From: Lachnospiraceae bacterium
Lineage (GTDB): Bacteria > Bacillota > Clostridia > Lachnospirales > Lachnospiraceae
NCBI GenBank assembly: GCA_910575605.1
Contig: CAJTEW010000004.1
Coordinates: forward strand, 62,001-126,000
Reading direction: 5' to 3'
Length of the DNA stretch: 64,000 bases
Shown piece by piece: positions 1 to 8,273 of the stretch. The position numbers and the translations under genes were made by a program. How positions within the stretch are numbered: position 1 is the first letter of the stretch; each line of letters starts with the position of its first letter. The notes beneath the pieces were generated by a model. It saw only the letters and a program-made list of their open reading frames with translations, ran no database searches and was not told the origin of the DNA.

Positions 1-1
1 T

Positions 2-454
2 AACCCTTATAGCAGACGGATTATGACGAATCTGTACGTGCATCAGGATTTGTATGAGATGAACTTATACCCATGTGCGTATAGTATGACCTTTAATGTG
101 ACAAAGAAGCCGGGGCACGACAGGCTCATATTGAATGGTATTTTAAATCAGCGTTCCAATGATGTGCTGACTGCGAACAGCTGGAATGTGTGCCAGTATG
201 CGGTGCTTCTTCATATGCTGGCACAGGTGTGCCACATGGAGGCGGGAGAGTTTGTGCACATGATTGCAGATGCCCACATCTATGACAGGCATGTGCCTCT
301 TGTGGAAGAACTGATAGCAAGAGAGCCGTTTCCGGCGCCAAGATTCTGGTTGAATCCGGAGGTTAAGGATTTTTATGATTTTACGCCAGAGGACGTGAAG
401 CTTATAGATTATGTGGTTCATGAGCAGATACAGAATATTCCGGTGGCGGTATAA
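2..454 (+). CDS. thyA: Thymidylate synthase, C-terminal part (partial gene)
   Basis: Thymidylate synthase makes dTMP from dUMP with methylenetetrahydrofolate in the cytoplasm. The reading frame is open to the left edge, so the gene starts outside the window; about 150 C-terminal residues are visible. The first visible codons read N-P-Y-S-R-R-I, the conserved arginine pair that contacts the nucleotide phosphate. Next come the catalytic cysteine in L-Y-P-C-A-Y, then Q-R-S-N-D-V, the helix H-M-L-A-Q, and a P-V-A-V end like the family's terminal P-V-A-I. An internal ATG at 23 is not the true start. folA follows 58 bases downstream, a common pairing because FolA recycles the dihydrofolate that ThyA produces. 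Identification is firm; only the N-terminus is missing. Confidence 0.96.
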   Translation, partial: NPYSRRIMTNLYVHQDLYEMNLYPCAYSMTFNVTKKPGHDRLILNGILNQRSNDVLTANSWNVCQYAVLLHMLAQVCHMEAGEFVHMIADAHIYDRHVPLVEELIAREPFPAPRFWLNPEVKDFYDFTPEDVKLIDYVVHEQIQNIPVAV

Positions 455-512
455 AAAATGTATGGCGGTATAATGCTTTTTGGGTATTTTGGCGGAAAGG
501 AAGAGATTAAAG

Positions 513-1010
513 ATGAATCTGATTGTGGCGGTAGATAAAAACTGGGCGATTGGGAAGGATAACCGGATGATGTGGAGCATTCCCGCGGATATGAAATTTT
601 TCCGGGAGACCACGAAAGGGAATATTGTTGTTATGGGCAGAAAGACACTAGAGAGCTTTCCACAGGGCCAGCCTCTTAAAAACAGAGTGAATATTGTGAT
701 CACGAAGAACCGTGATTACAAGGTGAAGGATGCGGTAATTGTTCACAGCATAGAAGAGGCTCTTAAAGAGGCGGAAAATTATGAAGGAGATATCTACGTG
801 ATTGGCGGTGAAAGTATTTATCGTGCTATGCTTCCTTTGTGCGATACTGCGTTTATCACGAAAATTCAACATGCTTATGACGCAGACACTTATTTTCCGA
901 ACCTGGATGAAGATGAGGAATGGAGAATGACAAAAATCAGCGAAGAACAGACATGTTTTGATCTGGAATATTATTTTACCGTATATGAGAGGGTTGTAAA
1001 AACAAAATGA
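513..1010 (+). CDS. folA: Dihydrofolate reductase
   Basis: Reduces dihydrofolate to tetrahydrofolate with NADPH. The 165-residue protein has the usual length. It opens M-N-L-I-V-A-V-D with the substrate-loop motif W-A-I-G-K-D-N, then M-M-W-S-I-P-A-D with the active-site acid, the NADPH-binding stretch V-M-G-R-K-T, and the conserved Y-V-I-G-G-E-S-I-Y. A longer frame begins at 480, but the ATG at 513 is preceded by an AAAGGAAG ribosome site about 8 bases away and matches the normal N-terminus, so I chose it. The stop overlaps the ATG of the glycosyltransferase by four bases (ATGA), which indicates translational coupling. Confidence 0.96.
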   Translation: MNLIVAVDKNWAIGKDNRMMWSIPADMKFFRETTKGNIVVMGRKTLESFPQGQPLKNRVNIVITKNRDYKVKDAVIVHSIEEALKEAENYEGDIYVIGGESIYRAMLPLCDTAFITKIQHAYDADTYFPNLDEDEEWRMTKISEEQTCFDLEYYFTVYERVVKTK

Positions 1011-2206
1011 AGATTTTAAGTATTACGGCACAGAAGCCAAACAGTACGGGAAGCGGTGTTTACCTGACCGAGCTGGTAAAGGAATATGCCGATAAAGGAT
1101 ATGAACAGGCGGTGGTTGCCGGAGTATATAAGGAAGATGCTATAGAGCTTCCAGACGGGGTATCGTTTTACCCCGTTTATTTTGGCAGTGAAGCGCTGCC
1201 GTTTCCCATTGCAGGAATGTCGGATGAGATGCCTTATTCCAGCACAAGATACTGTGATATGACAGAGGATATGGCAGAGGATTTTTTAAGGGAATTTCTT
1301 AAGGTGATTGCACATGCGGTGGAGAATCTTACGCCGGATTTGATACTGTGCCATCATCTCTACCTTTTAACGGCGGCGGTCAGGAAGCGTTTTCCAGAGT
1401 ATAGGATTTACGGGTTTTGTCATAATACGGATTTAAGGCAGATGAGGAAAACAAAGCTTAAGCGGGAGTTTATCAGAGAGCAGATAAAGCTGCTTGATTT
1501 TATTTTTGTGCCCCAGAGGGCGCAGGAGGAGTGGGTTCGGGAAATCTACCGTGCGGATGCTGAAAAGATTAAGCGTTTGGGAATGGGGTATAACAGCGCT
1601 GTATTTAAGGAATACGGGATTAAGCCGAAGGACGGCGTTATCCGTATGGTATTTGCAGGAAAGATTGCAGAGAAAAAGGGAGTCGTCAGCCTGCTTAAAT
1701 GCCTGACGCTTCTGCAATGTGAAAAAGATGCTTTAGAGCTGTATCTGGCAGGAAGTACAGGAAATATGGCAGAGTATGACAGGATACGCGCTCTTGCAGA
1801 AAAAAGTCCTTTCCCGGTGAAGTTTTTGGGAAGACTTACCCAGACGGAGCTTGCGAAAGTATATAATCAGTGCGATATTTTCGTGCTGCCTTCTTTTTTT
1901 GAAGGAATACCCCTTACTGCGATTGAGGCTCTCGCATGTGGATGCCGGGTGGTGATGACAGATCTTCCGGGAATCCGGGAGTGGCTTCTTTCGGCGGCAC
2001 CGGGAGCAGATGTCCGGTATGTAAGGCTGCCAAAGCTTAGGAATACGGACGAGCCTGTGCCAGAGGAGCTTCCGGAATTTGAAAAAAGGCTTGCAGATAC
2101 GCTTGAGGCAAGCATTAGACAGACAAAGACAAACGCTGCGGATGTAAGCGGGATATCCTGGAAAAGGATAGCAGAAGAAATTCTTAAAGAACAGGAGGTA
2201 TACAGT
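1007..2206 (+). CDS. GT4-family glycosyltransferase, in frame with ilvB and without a stop codon
   Basis: A GT-B fold glycosyltransferase of family 4 type, about 400 residues. The N-terminal half has the acceptor-side signature T-G-S-G-V-Y-L-T-E-L near residue 16. The C-terminal half has the nucleotide-sugar motif F-F-E-G-I-P-L-T-A-I-E (E-x7-E) near residue 306, preceded by V-F-A-G-K and F-L-G-R-L. The substrate cannot be told from sequence. The gene overlaps folA by four bases. Its frame has no stop: codon 396 is CAG at 2192-2194 where TAG would be expected, and the frame runs through the ribosome site of ilvB into ilvB. The product may therefore be a 973-residue fusion, with ilvB also translated separately from its own start. 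A sequencing error at that base is an alternative. Confidence 0.85.
2192..2206 (+). other. Stop-less junction between the glycosyltransferase and ilvB, with internal ribosome site
   Basis: The codons E-Q-E-V-Y-S bridge the two reading frames. AGGAGG at 2193-2198 lies exactly 8 bases before the ilvB ATG at 2207, an ideal ribosome site. Its first bases overlap the CAG codon; one base change, C to T at 2192, would create a TAG stop fused to the ribosome site (TAGGAGG), a very common arrangement in these genomes. The simplest reading is a recent loss of the stop codon, or a base-calling error. Confidence 0.7.
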
Positions 2207-3928
2207 ATGAAAAAAATCAGCGGCAACAAATTACTGGTAAAGGCGCTCAAGGAGGAAGGGGTAGATACTATTTTCGGCTATCCAGGCGCGTGCACCATTG
2301 ATATCAGCGACGAGCTGTACAAGCAGGAGTATACGAAGGTGATTCTTCCAAGACAGGAGGTTGCGCTTGTTCATGAAGCGGATGCCTATGCACGTTCGAC
2401 GGGAAAAACGGGCGTATGCCTTGTTACCAGCGGGCCGGGTGCGACGAATCTTGTGACAGGGCTTGCGACAGCATATTATGACAGTGTCCCCCTTGTTTGC
2501 TTCACAGGTCAGGTTGCCAGACATCTCATTGGAAACGATGCTTTTCAGGAGGTAGATATTGTTGGAATTACAAGAAGCATTACAAAATACGGCGTTGTTG
2601 TCAAGCGAAGAGAGGATTTAGGACGGATTGTAAAAGAGGCATTTTATATTGCCAGAAGCGGAAGGCCGGGACCGGTGCTGATTGATCTTCCCAAGGATGT
2701 GATGGCGGAGCTTGGAAGCCCGGAATATCCGACGGAAGTGAATATACGCGGCTATAAGCCAAGTAAAGGAGTGCATATCGGACAGCTGAAGCGCGCCCTC
2801 AAGATGCTTTCCAAGGCAAAGCGCCCGCTTTTTTTGGCCGGCGGCGGCGTTAATATTGCTCATGCAAATGAGGCGTTTACAAAGTTGGTAAATATAACAC
2901 AGGTTCCGGTAGTGACAACTGTCATGGGAAGGGGAGCTATTTCTACAAAGCACCCCCTTTATATCGGGAATCTGGGAATGCACGGCGCATATGCGTGTAA
3001 TATGGCGGTAAATGAATGTGATCTGTTGTTTTCTATCGGAACCAGATTTAATGACAGGATTACGGGAAAGCTTCATTCCTTTGCTCCCCATGCACAGATT
3101 GTCCATATTGATATCGATACAGCAGCGATTTCCAAAAATGTGCAGGTGGATGTGCCGATTGTGGCGGATGCAAAAGAAGCAATTGAAAAGATGCTGGAAT
3201 ATGTGGAGGAATACAATACCAGAAAGTGGATTGACCAGATTGGAAGCTGGAAGGAGGAGCATCCTCTTACCATGAAGAAGAAGCCGGTCATGACTCCCCA
3301 GGATGTTATAACTGCGATTAATGAAATGTTTGAGGAATGCATTCTTGTAACAGACGTAGGGCAGCATCAGATGTTTACCGCTCAGTTTGCAGAGATTACG
3401 GAGAAAAAGAAACTTCTTATGTCAGGGGGGCTTGGAACTATGGGGTACGGCCTGCCGGGGGCGATTGGCGCAAAGATTGGAAATCCGGACACGCCTGTTA
3501 TTTCTGTTTCCGGGGACGGTGGTATGCAGATGAATATTCAGGAGCTTGCGACGGCTGTATTAGAAGAGCTTCCGATTATTTCCTGTATTTTTAATAACAA
3601 CAATCTGGGCATGGTGCGTCAATGGCAGAAATTATTTTATGGAAAGCGCTATTCCATGACCTGCCTTCGTTCAGGAGCGGCATGCAGAGGGAAATGCGGG
3701 GAGGCAGAATGTCCCTCGTACACGCCGGATTTTGTAAAACTTGCGGAAAGTTATGGGGCGAAGGGGATCCGGGTGACAAAAAGAGAAGAGATTCAGGCGG
3801 CGTTTGAAGAAGCCAAAAAGAATACGAAGGCGCCTACAATTATCGAGTTTGAGATTGACCCGGAGGATTTGGTATATCCGATGATTCAGCCGGGAGGGAC
3901 ATTAGAGGACATGATTATTGACTGTTAA
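2207..3928 (+). CDS. ilvB: Acetolactate synthase, catalytic large subunit
   Basis: Thiamine-diphosphate enzyme that condenses pyruvate with pyruvate or 2-oxobutyrate, the first shared step of valine, leucine and isoleucine synthesis. At 573 residues it has normal length. The N-terminal TPP domain has the catalytic glutamate in R-Q-E-V-A-L-V-H-E. The middle FAD-binding domain runs from about residue 190 to 330. The C-terminal TPP domain carries the metal-binding G-D-G-G-M-Q...N-N-N-N-L-G motif. An insert at residues 486-502, just after R-Y-S-M-T, holds four cysteines (C486, C493, C497, C502); the E. coli enzyme has no such insert. ilvN follows after 17 bases. The start at 2207 is set by AGGAGG with 8-base spacing, although the frame continues upstream into the glycosyltransferase. 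Confidence 0.95.
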   Translation: MKKISGNKLLVKALKEEGVDTIFGYPGACTIDISDELYKQEYTKVILPRQEVALVHEADAYARSTGKTGVCLVTSGPGATNLVTGLATAYYDSVPLVCFTGQVARHLIGNDAFQEVDIVGITRSITKYGVVVKRREDLGRIVKEAFYIARSGRPGPVLIDLPKDVMAELGSPEYPTEVNIRGYKPSKGVHIGQLKRALKMLSKAKRPLFLAGGGVNIAHANEAFTKLVNITQVPVVTTVMGRGAISTKHPLYIGNLGMHGAYACNMAVNECDLLFSIGTRFNDRITGKLHSFAPHAQIVHIDIDTAAISKNVQVDVPIVADAKEAIEKMLEYVEEYNTRKWIDQIGSWKEEHPLTMKKKPVMTPQDVITAINEMFEECILVTDVGQHQMFTAQFAEITEKKKLLMSGGLGTMGYGLPGAIGAKIGNPDTPVISVSGDGGMQMNIQELATAVLEELPIISCIFNNNNLGMVRQWQKLFYGKRYSMTCLRSGAACRGKCGEAECPSYTPDFVKLAESYGAKGIRVTKREEIQAAFEEAKKNTKAPTIIEFEIDPEDLVYPMIQPGGTLEDMIIDC

Positions 3929-3945
3929 AGTAGGAGGAGATGTAT

Positions 3946-4452
3946 ATGAACAGCATGAAAAAGAGATGGCTATCGCTGTATGTAGAAAATCAGGACGGTG
4001 TTCTGTCAAAAATATCCGGGCTTTTTTCGGGGAAATCTTATAATATAGATAGTCTGACGGTTGGAACCACAGAGGATCCTACCATTTCCAGAATGACGAT
4101 TGCGACGGTCAGTGATGACGAGACTTTTGAGCAGATAAAAAAACAGCTTAACCGTCTGGTGGAGGTCATTAAGGTGATTGACTTTACCAATGTCTTTGTG
4201 CGTATGAAAGAAATTATGTACATTAAGGTGCAAAAATGTACGCCGGAAGATAAGGTAGAGTGTTTTCAGATTGCAGAGACCTTTAAGGCGAAGGTGATTG
4301 ATTACGGAAAAGACAGTCTGCTTCTGGAATTTGTGCAGACAGCCACGAAGAATGATGCAGTTGTGAAGCTTTTGAAGGAAGAGTTCAGGACGATTGAAGT
4401 TGTGCGTGGAGGAAGCGTTGGGATTGAATCTATCAGCATGATGGAGCGGTGA
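3946..4452 (+). CDS. ilvN: Acetolactate synthase, regulatory small subunit
   Basis: ACT-domain regulatory partner of IlvB that binds branched-chain amino acids and gives feedback control. The 168-residue protein opens with the ACT strand W-L-S-L-Y-V-E-N-Q-D-G-V-L-S-K-I-S-G-L-F, continues with Y-N-I-D-S-L-T-V-G and the D-E-T-F-E-Q-I region, and has the typical second domain from about residue 78. An ATG at 3940 abuts the ribosome site too closely; the ATG at 3946 has AGGAGG about 7 bases away, so it is preferred. It follows ilvB by 17 bases and is surely co-transcribed. The gene could equally be named ilvH. Confidence 0.94.
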   Translation: MNSMKKRWLSLYVENQDGVLSKISGLFSGKSYNIDSLTVGTTEDPTISRMTIATVSDDETFEQIKKQLNRLVEVIKVIDFTNVFVRMKEIMYIKVQKCTPEDKVECFQIAETFKAKVIDYGKDSLLLEFVQTATKNDAVVKLLKEEFRTIEVVRGGSVGIESISMMER

Positions 4453-4465
4453 GTAGATAAAAAAC

Positions 4466-4505
4466 AGAGTGCACTCTTGTATTTTGAAATGGTTCGTATT
4501 ATAAT
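4466..4505 (+). promoter_or_regulatory. Promoter of ilvE with overlapping 12-bp palindrome
   Basis: TTGTAT at 4477-4482 and TATAAT at 4500-4505 are separated by 17 bases, a good sigma-A type promoter 65 bases before ilvE. The perfect palindrome AGAGTGCACTCT at 4466-4477 touches the -35 box and could be an operator. ilvE can therefore be transcribed apart from ilvBN. Confidence 0.55.
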
Positions 4506-4570
4506 GAAGAAGAATTAATGGAAATAAGGGATGTTTTTACATTTTATTTTTGAAACGGAGGAATGGATGA

Positions 4571-5596
4571 ATGGAGAAAAAAAATATTGACTGGTCGAAT
4601 CTGGGATTCGGATACATAGAAACAGATAAGAGGTATGTGTCTAATTTTAAGGACGGGGCATGGGACGAAGGGTGCATGTCTTCCGATGCGAATGTAGTAA
4701 TTAATGAATGTGCCTGTGTGCTTCAGTATGCGCAGACCTGCTTTGAGGGGCTTAAGGCATATACGACAGCGGATGGACATATTGTGATGTTCCGGCCGGA
4801 TCTGAATGCAAAGAGGATGGCAGATACGGCGAAAAGGCTTGAGATGGCTGTATTTCCGGAAGAAAGATTTCTTGATGCGGTTCACCGGACGGTAGAGGCG
4901 AATGCTGCCTATGTGCCGCCTTATGGTTCTGGAGCAACATTGTATGTGCGGCCTTATCTTTTTGGCTCCAATGCGGTTATCGGGGTTAAACCAGCGGATG
5001 AATACCAGTTCCGCGTATTTACTACACCGGTAGGACCCTATTTTAGAGGTGGTGCGAAGCCGATTACTATCCGTGTCTGTGATTTTGACCGTGCGGCTCC
5101 ACACGGGACGGGTCATGTAAAGGCAGGGCTTAATTATGCTATGAGCCTATATGCTATTGTGGATGCCCATAAGCAGGGATATGATGAAAATATGTATCTT
5201 GACGCGGCGACAAGAACAAAGGTGGAGGAAACAGGGGGTGCGAACTTTATCTTTGTTACAAAGGATAATAAGGTAGTTACTCCTAAGTCCGATACGATTC
5301 TTCCGTCCATTACAAGACGTTCTCTTATGTATGTGGCTGAGAAATATCTTGGCCTAGAAGTAGAAGAGAGGGAAGTGCCTTTTGAGGAAGTAAAGGAGTT
5401 TGCAGAATGCGGCCTCTGCGGAACGGCAGCAGTTATCTCTCCGGTAGGAAAGGTAGTAGATCACGGGAATGAGATCTGTTTCCCAAGCGGAATGAATGAG
5501 ATGGGACCGGTAACGAAGAAGCTTTATGATACGCTTACCGGAATTCAGATGGGGCAGATAGAGGCGCCAAAAGGGTGGATTCATGTTGTCTGCTAA
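4571..5596 (+). CDS. ilvE: Branched-chain amino acid aminotransferase
   Basis: Class IV (D-fold) PLP enzyme that performs the last step of valine, leucine and isoleucine synthesis, or the first step of their breakdown. The 341-residue protein resembles the larger BCAT group. It has Q-T-C-F-E-G-L-K-A-Y near residue 57, R-P-Y-L-F-G near 120, the PLP lysine in G-H-V-K-A-G-L-N-Y-A near 179, and the cofactor region E-E-T-G-G-A-N-F-I-F near 217, ending with C-G-T-A-A-V-I-S-P-V. The start has a CGGAGGA ribosome site about 9 bases upstream. It sits 118 bases after ilvN behind its own promoter. ilvC and ilvD are not in this window. Confidence 0.95.
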   Translation: MEKKNIDWSNLGFGYIETDKRYVSNFKDGAWDEGCMSSDANVVINECACVLQYAQTCFEGLKAYTTADGHIVMFRPDLNAKRMADTAKRLEMAVFPEERFLDAVHRTVEANAAYVPPYGSGATLYVRPYLFGSNAVIGVKPADEYQFRVFTTPVGPYFRGGAKPITIRVCDFDRAAPHGTGHVKAGLNYAMSLYAIVDAHKQGYDENMYLDAATRTKVEETGGANFIFVTKDNKVVTPKSDTILPSITRRSLMYVAEKYLGLEVEEREVPFEEVKEFAECGLCGTAAVISPVGKVVDHGNEICFPSGMNEMGPVTKKLYDTLTGIQMGQIEAPKGWIHVVC

Positions 5597-5632
5597 TATA
5601 TGTCCGTCTAGGAAATCCCGTACACAGGATTT

Positions 5633-5725
5633 TTGGGCAGACTATTGCCCAATGTGGAGGCAAAATTAGGGCAGCGTAATAAATAGAGCCGGGAACCTGT
5701 TTTTTAGTTTCCCGGCTTATTATTT
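5633..5725. terminator. Bidirectional terminator between ilvE and the chemoreceptor
   Basis: A hairpin with 9-bp arms (AGCCGGGAA at 5687-5695, TTCCCGGCT at 5709-5717) is followed by a T-rich run and lies between the converging ilvE and chemoreceptor genes. A smaller 7-bp hairpin, TTGGGCA/TGCCCAA, at 5633-5652 precedes it and may help stop ilvE transcripts. Confidence 0.7.
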
Positions 5726-5727
5726 TT

Positions 5728-7701
5728 CTAATTTTCTGCAAGAGTAAACTGATCTACCAGGTGTTTTAAATTAACGGCCTCGGCAGAAAGCTCCTCACTG
5801 GCCGCCGCGCTCTCCTCAGCGGTAGCGCTGTTATTCTGCACTACTGAAGAAATCTGACTGATTCCATCGTTGACCTGCAAAACAGCTTCGGACTGTTCGC
5901 TTGATACGGTAGAAATCTGATCAATAGAGTCAATCATAGACTGGATATTTTCTACAACATCTAATAAAGCGTCAGCCGTATGCTTTGCAATCTTTGTGCC
6001 CGTCTGTACTGCTTCTGCGGAGTGTGTAATAAGCAGGGAGGTGTTCTTAGAGGCCTCTGCAGACTTGCTGGCAAGATTACGGACCTCATCTGCCACAACA
6101 GCAAAGCCTTTTCCGGCAGTACCTGCTCTGGCAGCCTCTACAGCAGCATTAAGCGCCAGGATATTGGTCTGGAATGCAATATCTTCTATGGTTTTGATAA
6201 TCTTGCTGATCTCTTCTGAACTGGAATCAATCTTTTCCATAGCCCGCATTAATTCCTGCATCTGCTGGTTGCAGACAGAGACCCCTTCACCTGCATGATG
6301 GGTCTGCTCGCGTACCTGCCGCGCACTGTCTGCAGTATCCCTGACCTGATTGGAAATCTCGCTTATCCGGGCTGCAAGCTCTTCTACGGAGCTGGCCTGC
6401 TGGACGGCACCCTGGCTTAGATTCTGGGCACTTGAAGATACCTGGTTGCTGGCGTTTGATACCTGTCCGGCAGAAGTATCGATCTGCCGAAGGATAGCAC
6501 TTAATTCTACTTTCAAGTTTCTCATGGAGTGCAGGATGCTTTGGAAATCACCGACATAGGCATCTCGGTGCTGGGACTGGATATCCAGATTCTGATTAGC
6601 CATTTCGCCCAGTAGATAACCAATATCATGAATAATTGTGGATAACCCCTCCACCAGTTCAGCGGTAGACTGCGTTAACATTCCAGTTTCATCTTTGCTT
6701 ACAACCTCTGGAACCGGAGCTTCCAGGTCACCCTCCACTAACAGGCGCATACGTTCTGCGCAGGCCTTCATTGGCCGGCTGATACTGCCTGCCAGCTTAA
6801 GAGCGACTATAATGGAAAGCAAAATAGCAAGTATCATCATCACCAGATTGATGACAATATCAAAATATGTAGTAGACAGATAATCTGACTGCGGGGCAGC
6901 AACCGCCACACTCCATCCGTCTGTGCCATTTACCGGCGCATATGCAGCAAACATACTCTTTTTGCCATTCTTATAATTTCCAAAACCATTCTTGCCCTCG
7001 CGCATGGCGGCATGGATTGACGCCAGTTCCTTCAAAGAAGAATCACCTTGTGCTTCCTTTTCAATATTTTGGACAGTGATTGTATCCAGGGTAGTATCTG
7101 CGATTGTATCACCGGAACGGTTGATCATGTATGCGCGGCTGTGCTTACTGACACAAATTGAAGAAACGATATCGTTCAGGAAGGTTTCGTGGGGAACGAA
7201 GTAAACGACTCCTTCAACATCGGACCCCTGGATTCCCTCCTTATAGATAGGAGCTGCTACCATAATAGAAAGCTCTCCTGTTACCTTACTGATCAGGGGT
7301 TCTGATACGTAGACATTGCCCTGCATTGCCTGTCTGACATATTCGCGGTCGGAATAATCTTTTCCGTCGAATATGCTGATGCCGTCAGGACCTATAATGT
7401 TTCCGCGCTGAAAATCGTGCATATTGACACGCTGGTCTATGATTGAGCGCTTTTCCTCTAATGAGACAGTCTCGTCGAGAAGCTGCGGAATGCAGCCGGT
7501 GTCCATGGCAACATTTTTGTAGGCAGTTAGTTCCTGTTCAATGCGTTCTGCCGCGAGAACTGCAGTCTCACTCATCATTTGGTCCACAGTTGAGAGGGTG
7601 CTGTTGTAGTTAAGTGTAATACTGGATGCTCCCACCACAAGCTGTGTAGCAAGGACTGTCACCATAAGACACAGGGTGATTTTTGTCCGAATGCTTTTCA
7701 T
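5728..7701 (-). CDS. Methyl-accepting chemotaxis protein with Cache sensor domain
   Basis: Transmembrane chemoreceptor of 657 residues. A first membrane helix spans about residues 7-27. It is followed by a large extracellular double-Cache type sensor to about 275, with D-Y-S-D-R-E-Y-V and P-I-Y-K motifs typical of that fold. A second membrane helix lies near 283-305, then a HAMP segment and a long cytoplasmic coiled coil. The hairpin tip that contacts CheA/CheW is clear: [15 protein letters not shown] near residue 510, then [13 protein letters not shown]. No CheR-docking pentapeptide is seen at the end. AGGAGGT precedes the ATG. No other chemotaxis gene is near, and the ligand is unknown, though Cache domains often bind amino acids or carboxylates. 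Confidence 0.93.
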   Translation of the reverse strand: MKSIRTKITLCLMVTVLATQLVVGASSITLNYNSTLSTVDQMMSETAVLAAERIEQELTAYKNVAMDTGCIPQLLDETVSLEEKRSIIDQRVNMHDFQRGNIIGPDGISIFDGKDYSDREYVRQAMQGNVYVSEPLISKVTGELSIMVAAPIYKEGIQGSDVEGVVYFVPHETFLNDIVSSICVSKHSRAYMINRSGDTIADTTLDTITVQNIEKEAQGDSSLKELASIHAAMREGKNGFGNYKNGKKSMFAAYAPVNGTDGWSVAVAAPQSDYLSTTYFDIVINLVMMILAILLSIIVALKLAGSISRPMKACAERMRLLVEGDLEAPVPEVVSKDETGMLTQSTAELVEGLSTIIHDIGYLLGEMANQNLDIQSQHRDAYVGDFQSILHSMRNLKVELSAILRQIDTSAGQVSNASNQVSSSAQNLSQGAVQQASSVEELAARISEISNQVRDTADSARQVREQTHHAGEGVSVCNQQMQELMRAMEKIDSSSEEISKIIKTIEDIAFQTNILALNAAVEAARAGTAGKGFAVVADEVRNLASKSAEASKNTSLLITHSAEAVQTGTKIAKHTADALLDVVENIQSMIDSIDQISTVSSEQSEAVLQVNDGISQISSVVQNNSATAEESAAASEELSAEAVNLKHLVDQFTLAEN

Positions 7702-7757
7702 GTTTTTTTACCTCCTAGTTTTTCATAAGTGAACTACATATAATAGCACTATGTATT

Positions 7758-7787
7758 ATTATATGAACTTGCGCTCTGGTTTGTCAA
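7758..7787 (-). promoter_or_regulatory. Promoter of the chemoreceptor gene
   Basis: On the minus strand, TTGACA (7782-7787) and TATAAT (7758-7763) are 18 bases apart, upstream of the receptor start at 7701. A dyad with arms ATAATA/TATTAT lies just downstream of the -10 box. This promoter diverges from the GntR promoter. Confidence 0.6.
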
Positions 7788-7829
7788 CTGTGTTCATGGG
7801 TGATTTTGGTAAATCGTTTTGACTAAAAC

Positions 7830-7878
7830 AAACAGTATAAAACAGTTGACAACAGTTATAAACTGTTTTATACTGTTT
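7830..7878 (+). promoter_or_regulatory. gntR promoter embedded in a five-half-site operator
   Basis: TTGACA (7846-7851) and TATACT (7869-7874) are 17 bases apart. The promoter lies inside a perfect 18-bp inverted repeat (arms 7830-7847 and 7861-7878). AACAGT-type half-sites start at 7831, 7841 and 7851 and their complements at 7861 and 7871, exactly one every 10 bases. GntR proteins of this type usually repress their own operon, so this is most likely the autoregulatory operator. Confidence 0.75.
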
Positions 7879-7897
7879 ATAACGAAGGAGGGATAGG

Positions 7898-8269
7898 ATG
7901 AAGCTGATTATCAACAATTCCTCAATGCAGCCCATATATGATCAGATTGTGACGCAGATTAAGGGCTGCATTATGCGGAGGGAATTGAAGGCGGAGGAGA
8001 TGCTTCCATCGGTCCGTGGGCTGGCAAAGGAGCTTAAGGTCAGTGCACTGACGGTAAAAAAGGCCTACGATGCTTTGGAGGAGGAGGGCTTTGTCGTTAC
8101 TGTGCATGGTAAGGGAAGCTTTGTAGCAGCCTTTAACCAGAATTTCCTGATGGAAGAGAAGAGAAAAGAAGTGGAGGCCGGTTTGGAGAGGGCTATACGC
8201 AAGGGCAGAAGCTGCGGAATGAGTGATACGGAGATTACGGAATTATTTCATATTGTGTTGGAGGACTAG
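7898..8269 (+). CDS. GntR-family regulator, YtrA type
   Basis: A short (123-residue) GntR regulator. The winged-helix domain covers about residues 10-75, with P-I-Y-D-Q-I-V-T-Q-I near the start, L-P-S-V-R-G-L-A-K-E-L-K-V-S as recognition region and G-F-V-V-T-V-H-G-K-G-S-F-V as wing. Only a small helical tail follows, as in the YtrA subfamily that pairs with ABC exporters. It is the first gene of an operon with the ATPase and permease that follow, and a strong inverted-repeat operator overlaps its promoter. A GAAGGAGGG ribosome site precedes the ATG. The inducer is unknown; relatives respond to cell-wall antibiotics. Confidence 0.93.
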   Translation: MKLIINNSSMQPIYDQIVTQIKGCIMRRELKAEEMLPSVRGLAKELKVSALTVKKAYDALEEEGFVVTVHGKGSFVAAFNQNFLMEEKRKEVEAGLERAIRKGRSCGMSDTEITELFHIVLED

Positions 8270-8273
8270 AGAA

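Noticed and set aside
143-703. 186-residue minus-strand frame across thyA and folA
   Set aside because: It spans two well-identified genes on the other strand and has no ribosome site; it is a shadow frame.
2618-3367. 249-residue minus-strand frame inside ilvB
   Set aside because: It lies wholly within a clear enzyme gene, is Cys/His/Arg-rich in a shadow-like way, and matches nothing.
4453-4570. T-box or leader attenuator before ilvE
   Set aside because: No TGGNAG-type T-box core or long terminator/antiterminator structure was seen; only a promoter and a 12-bp palindrome.
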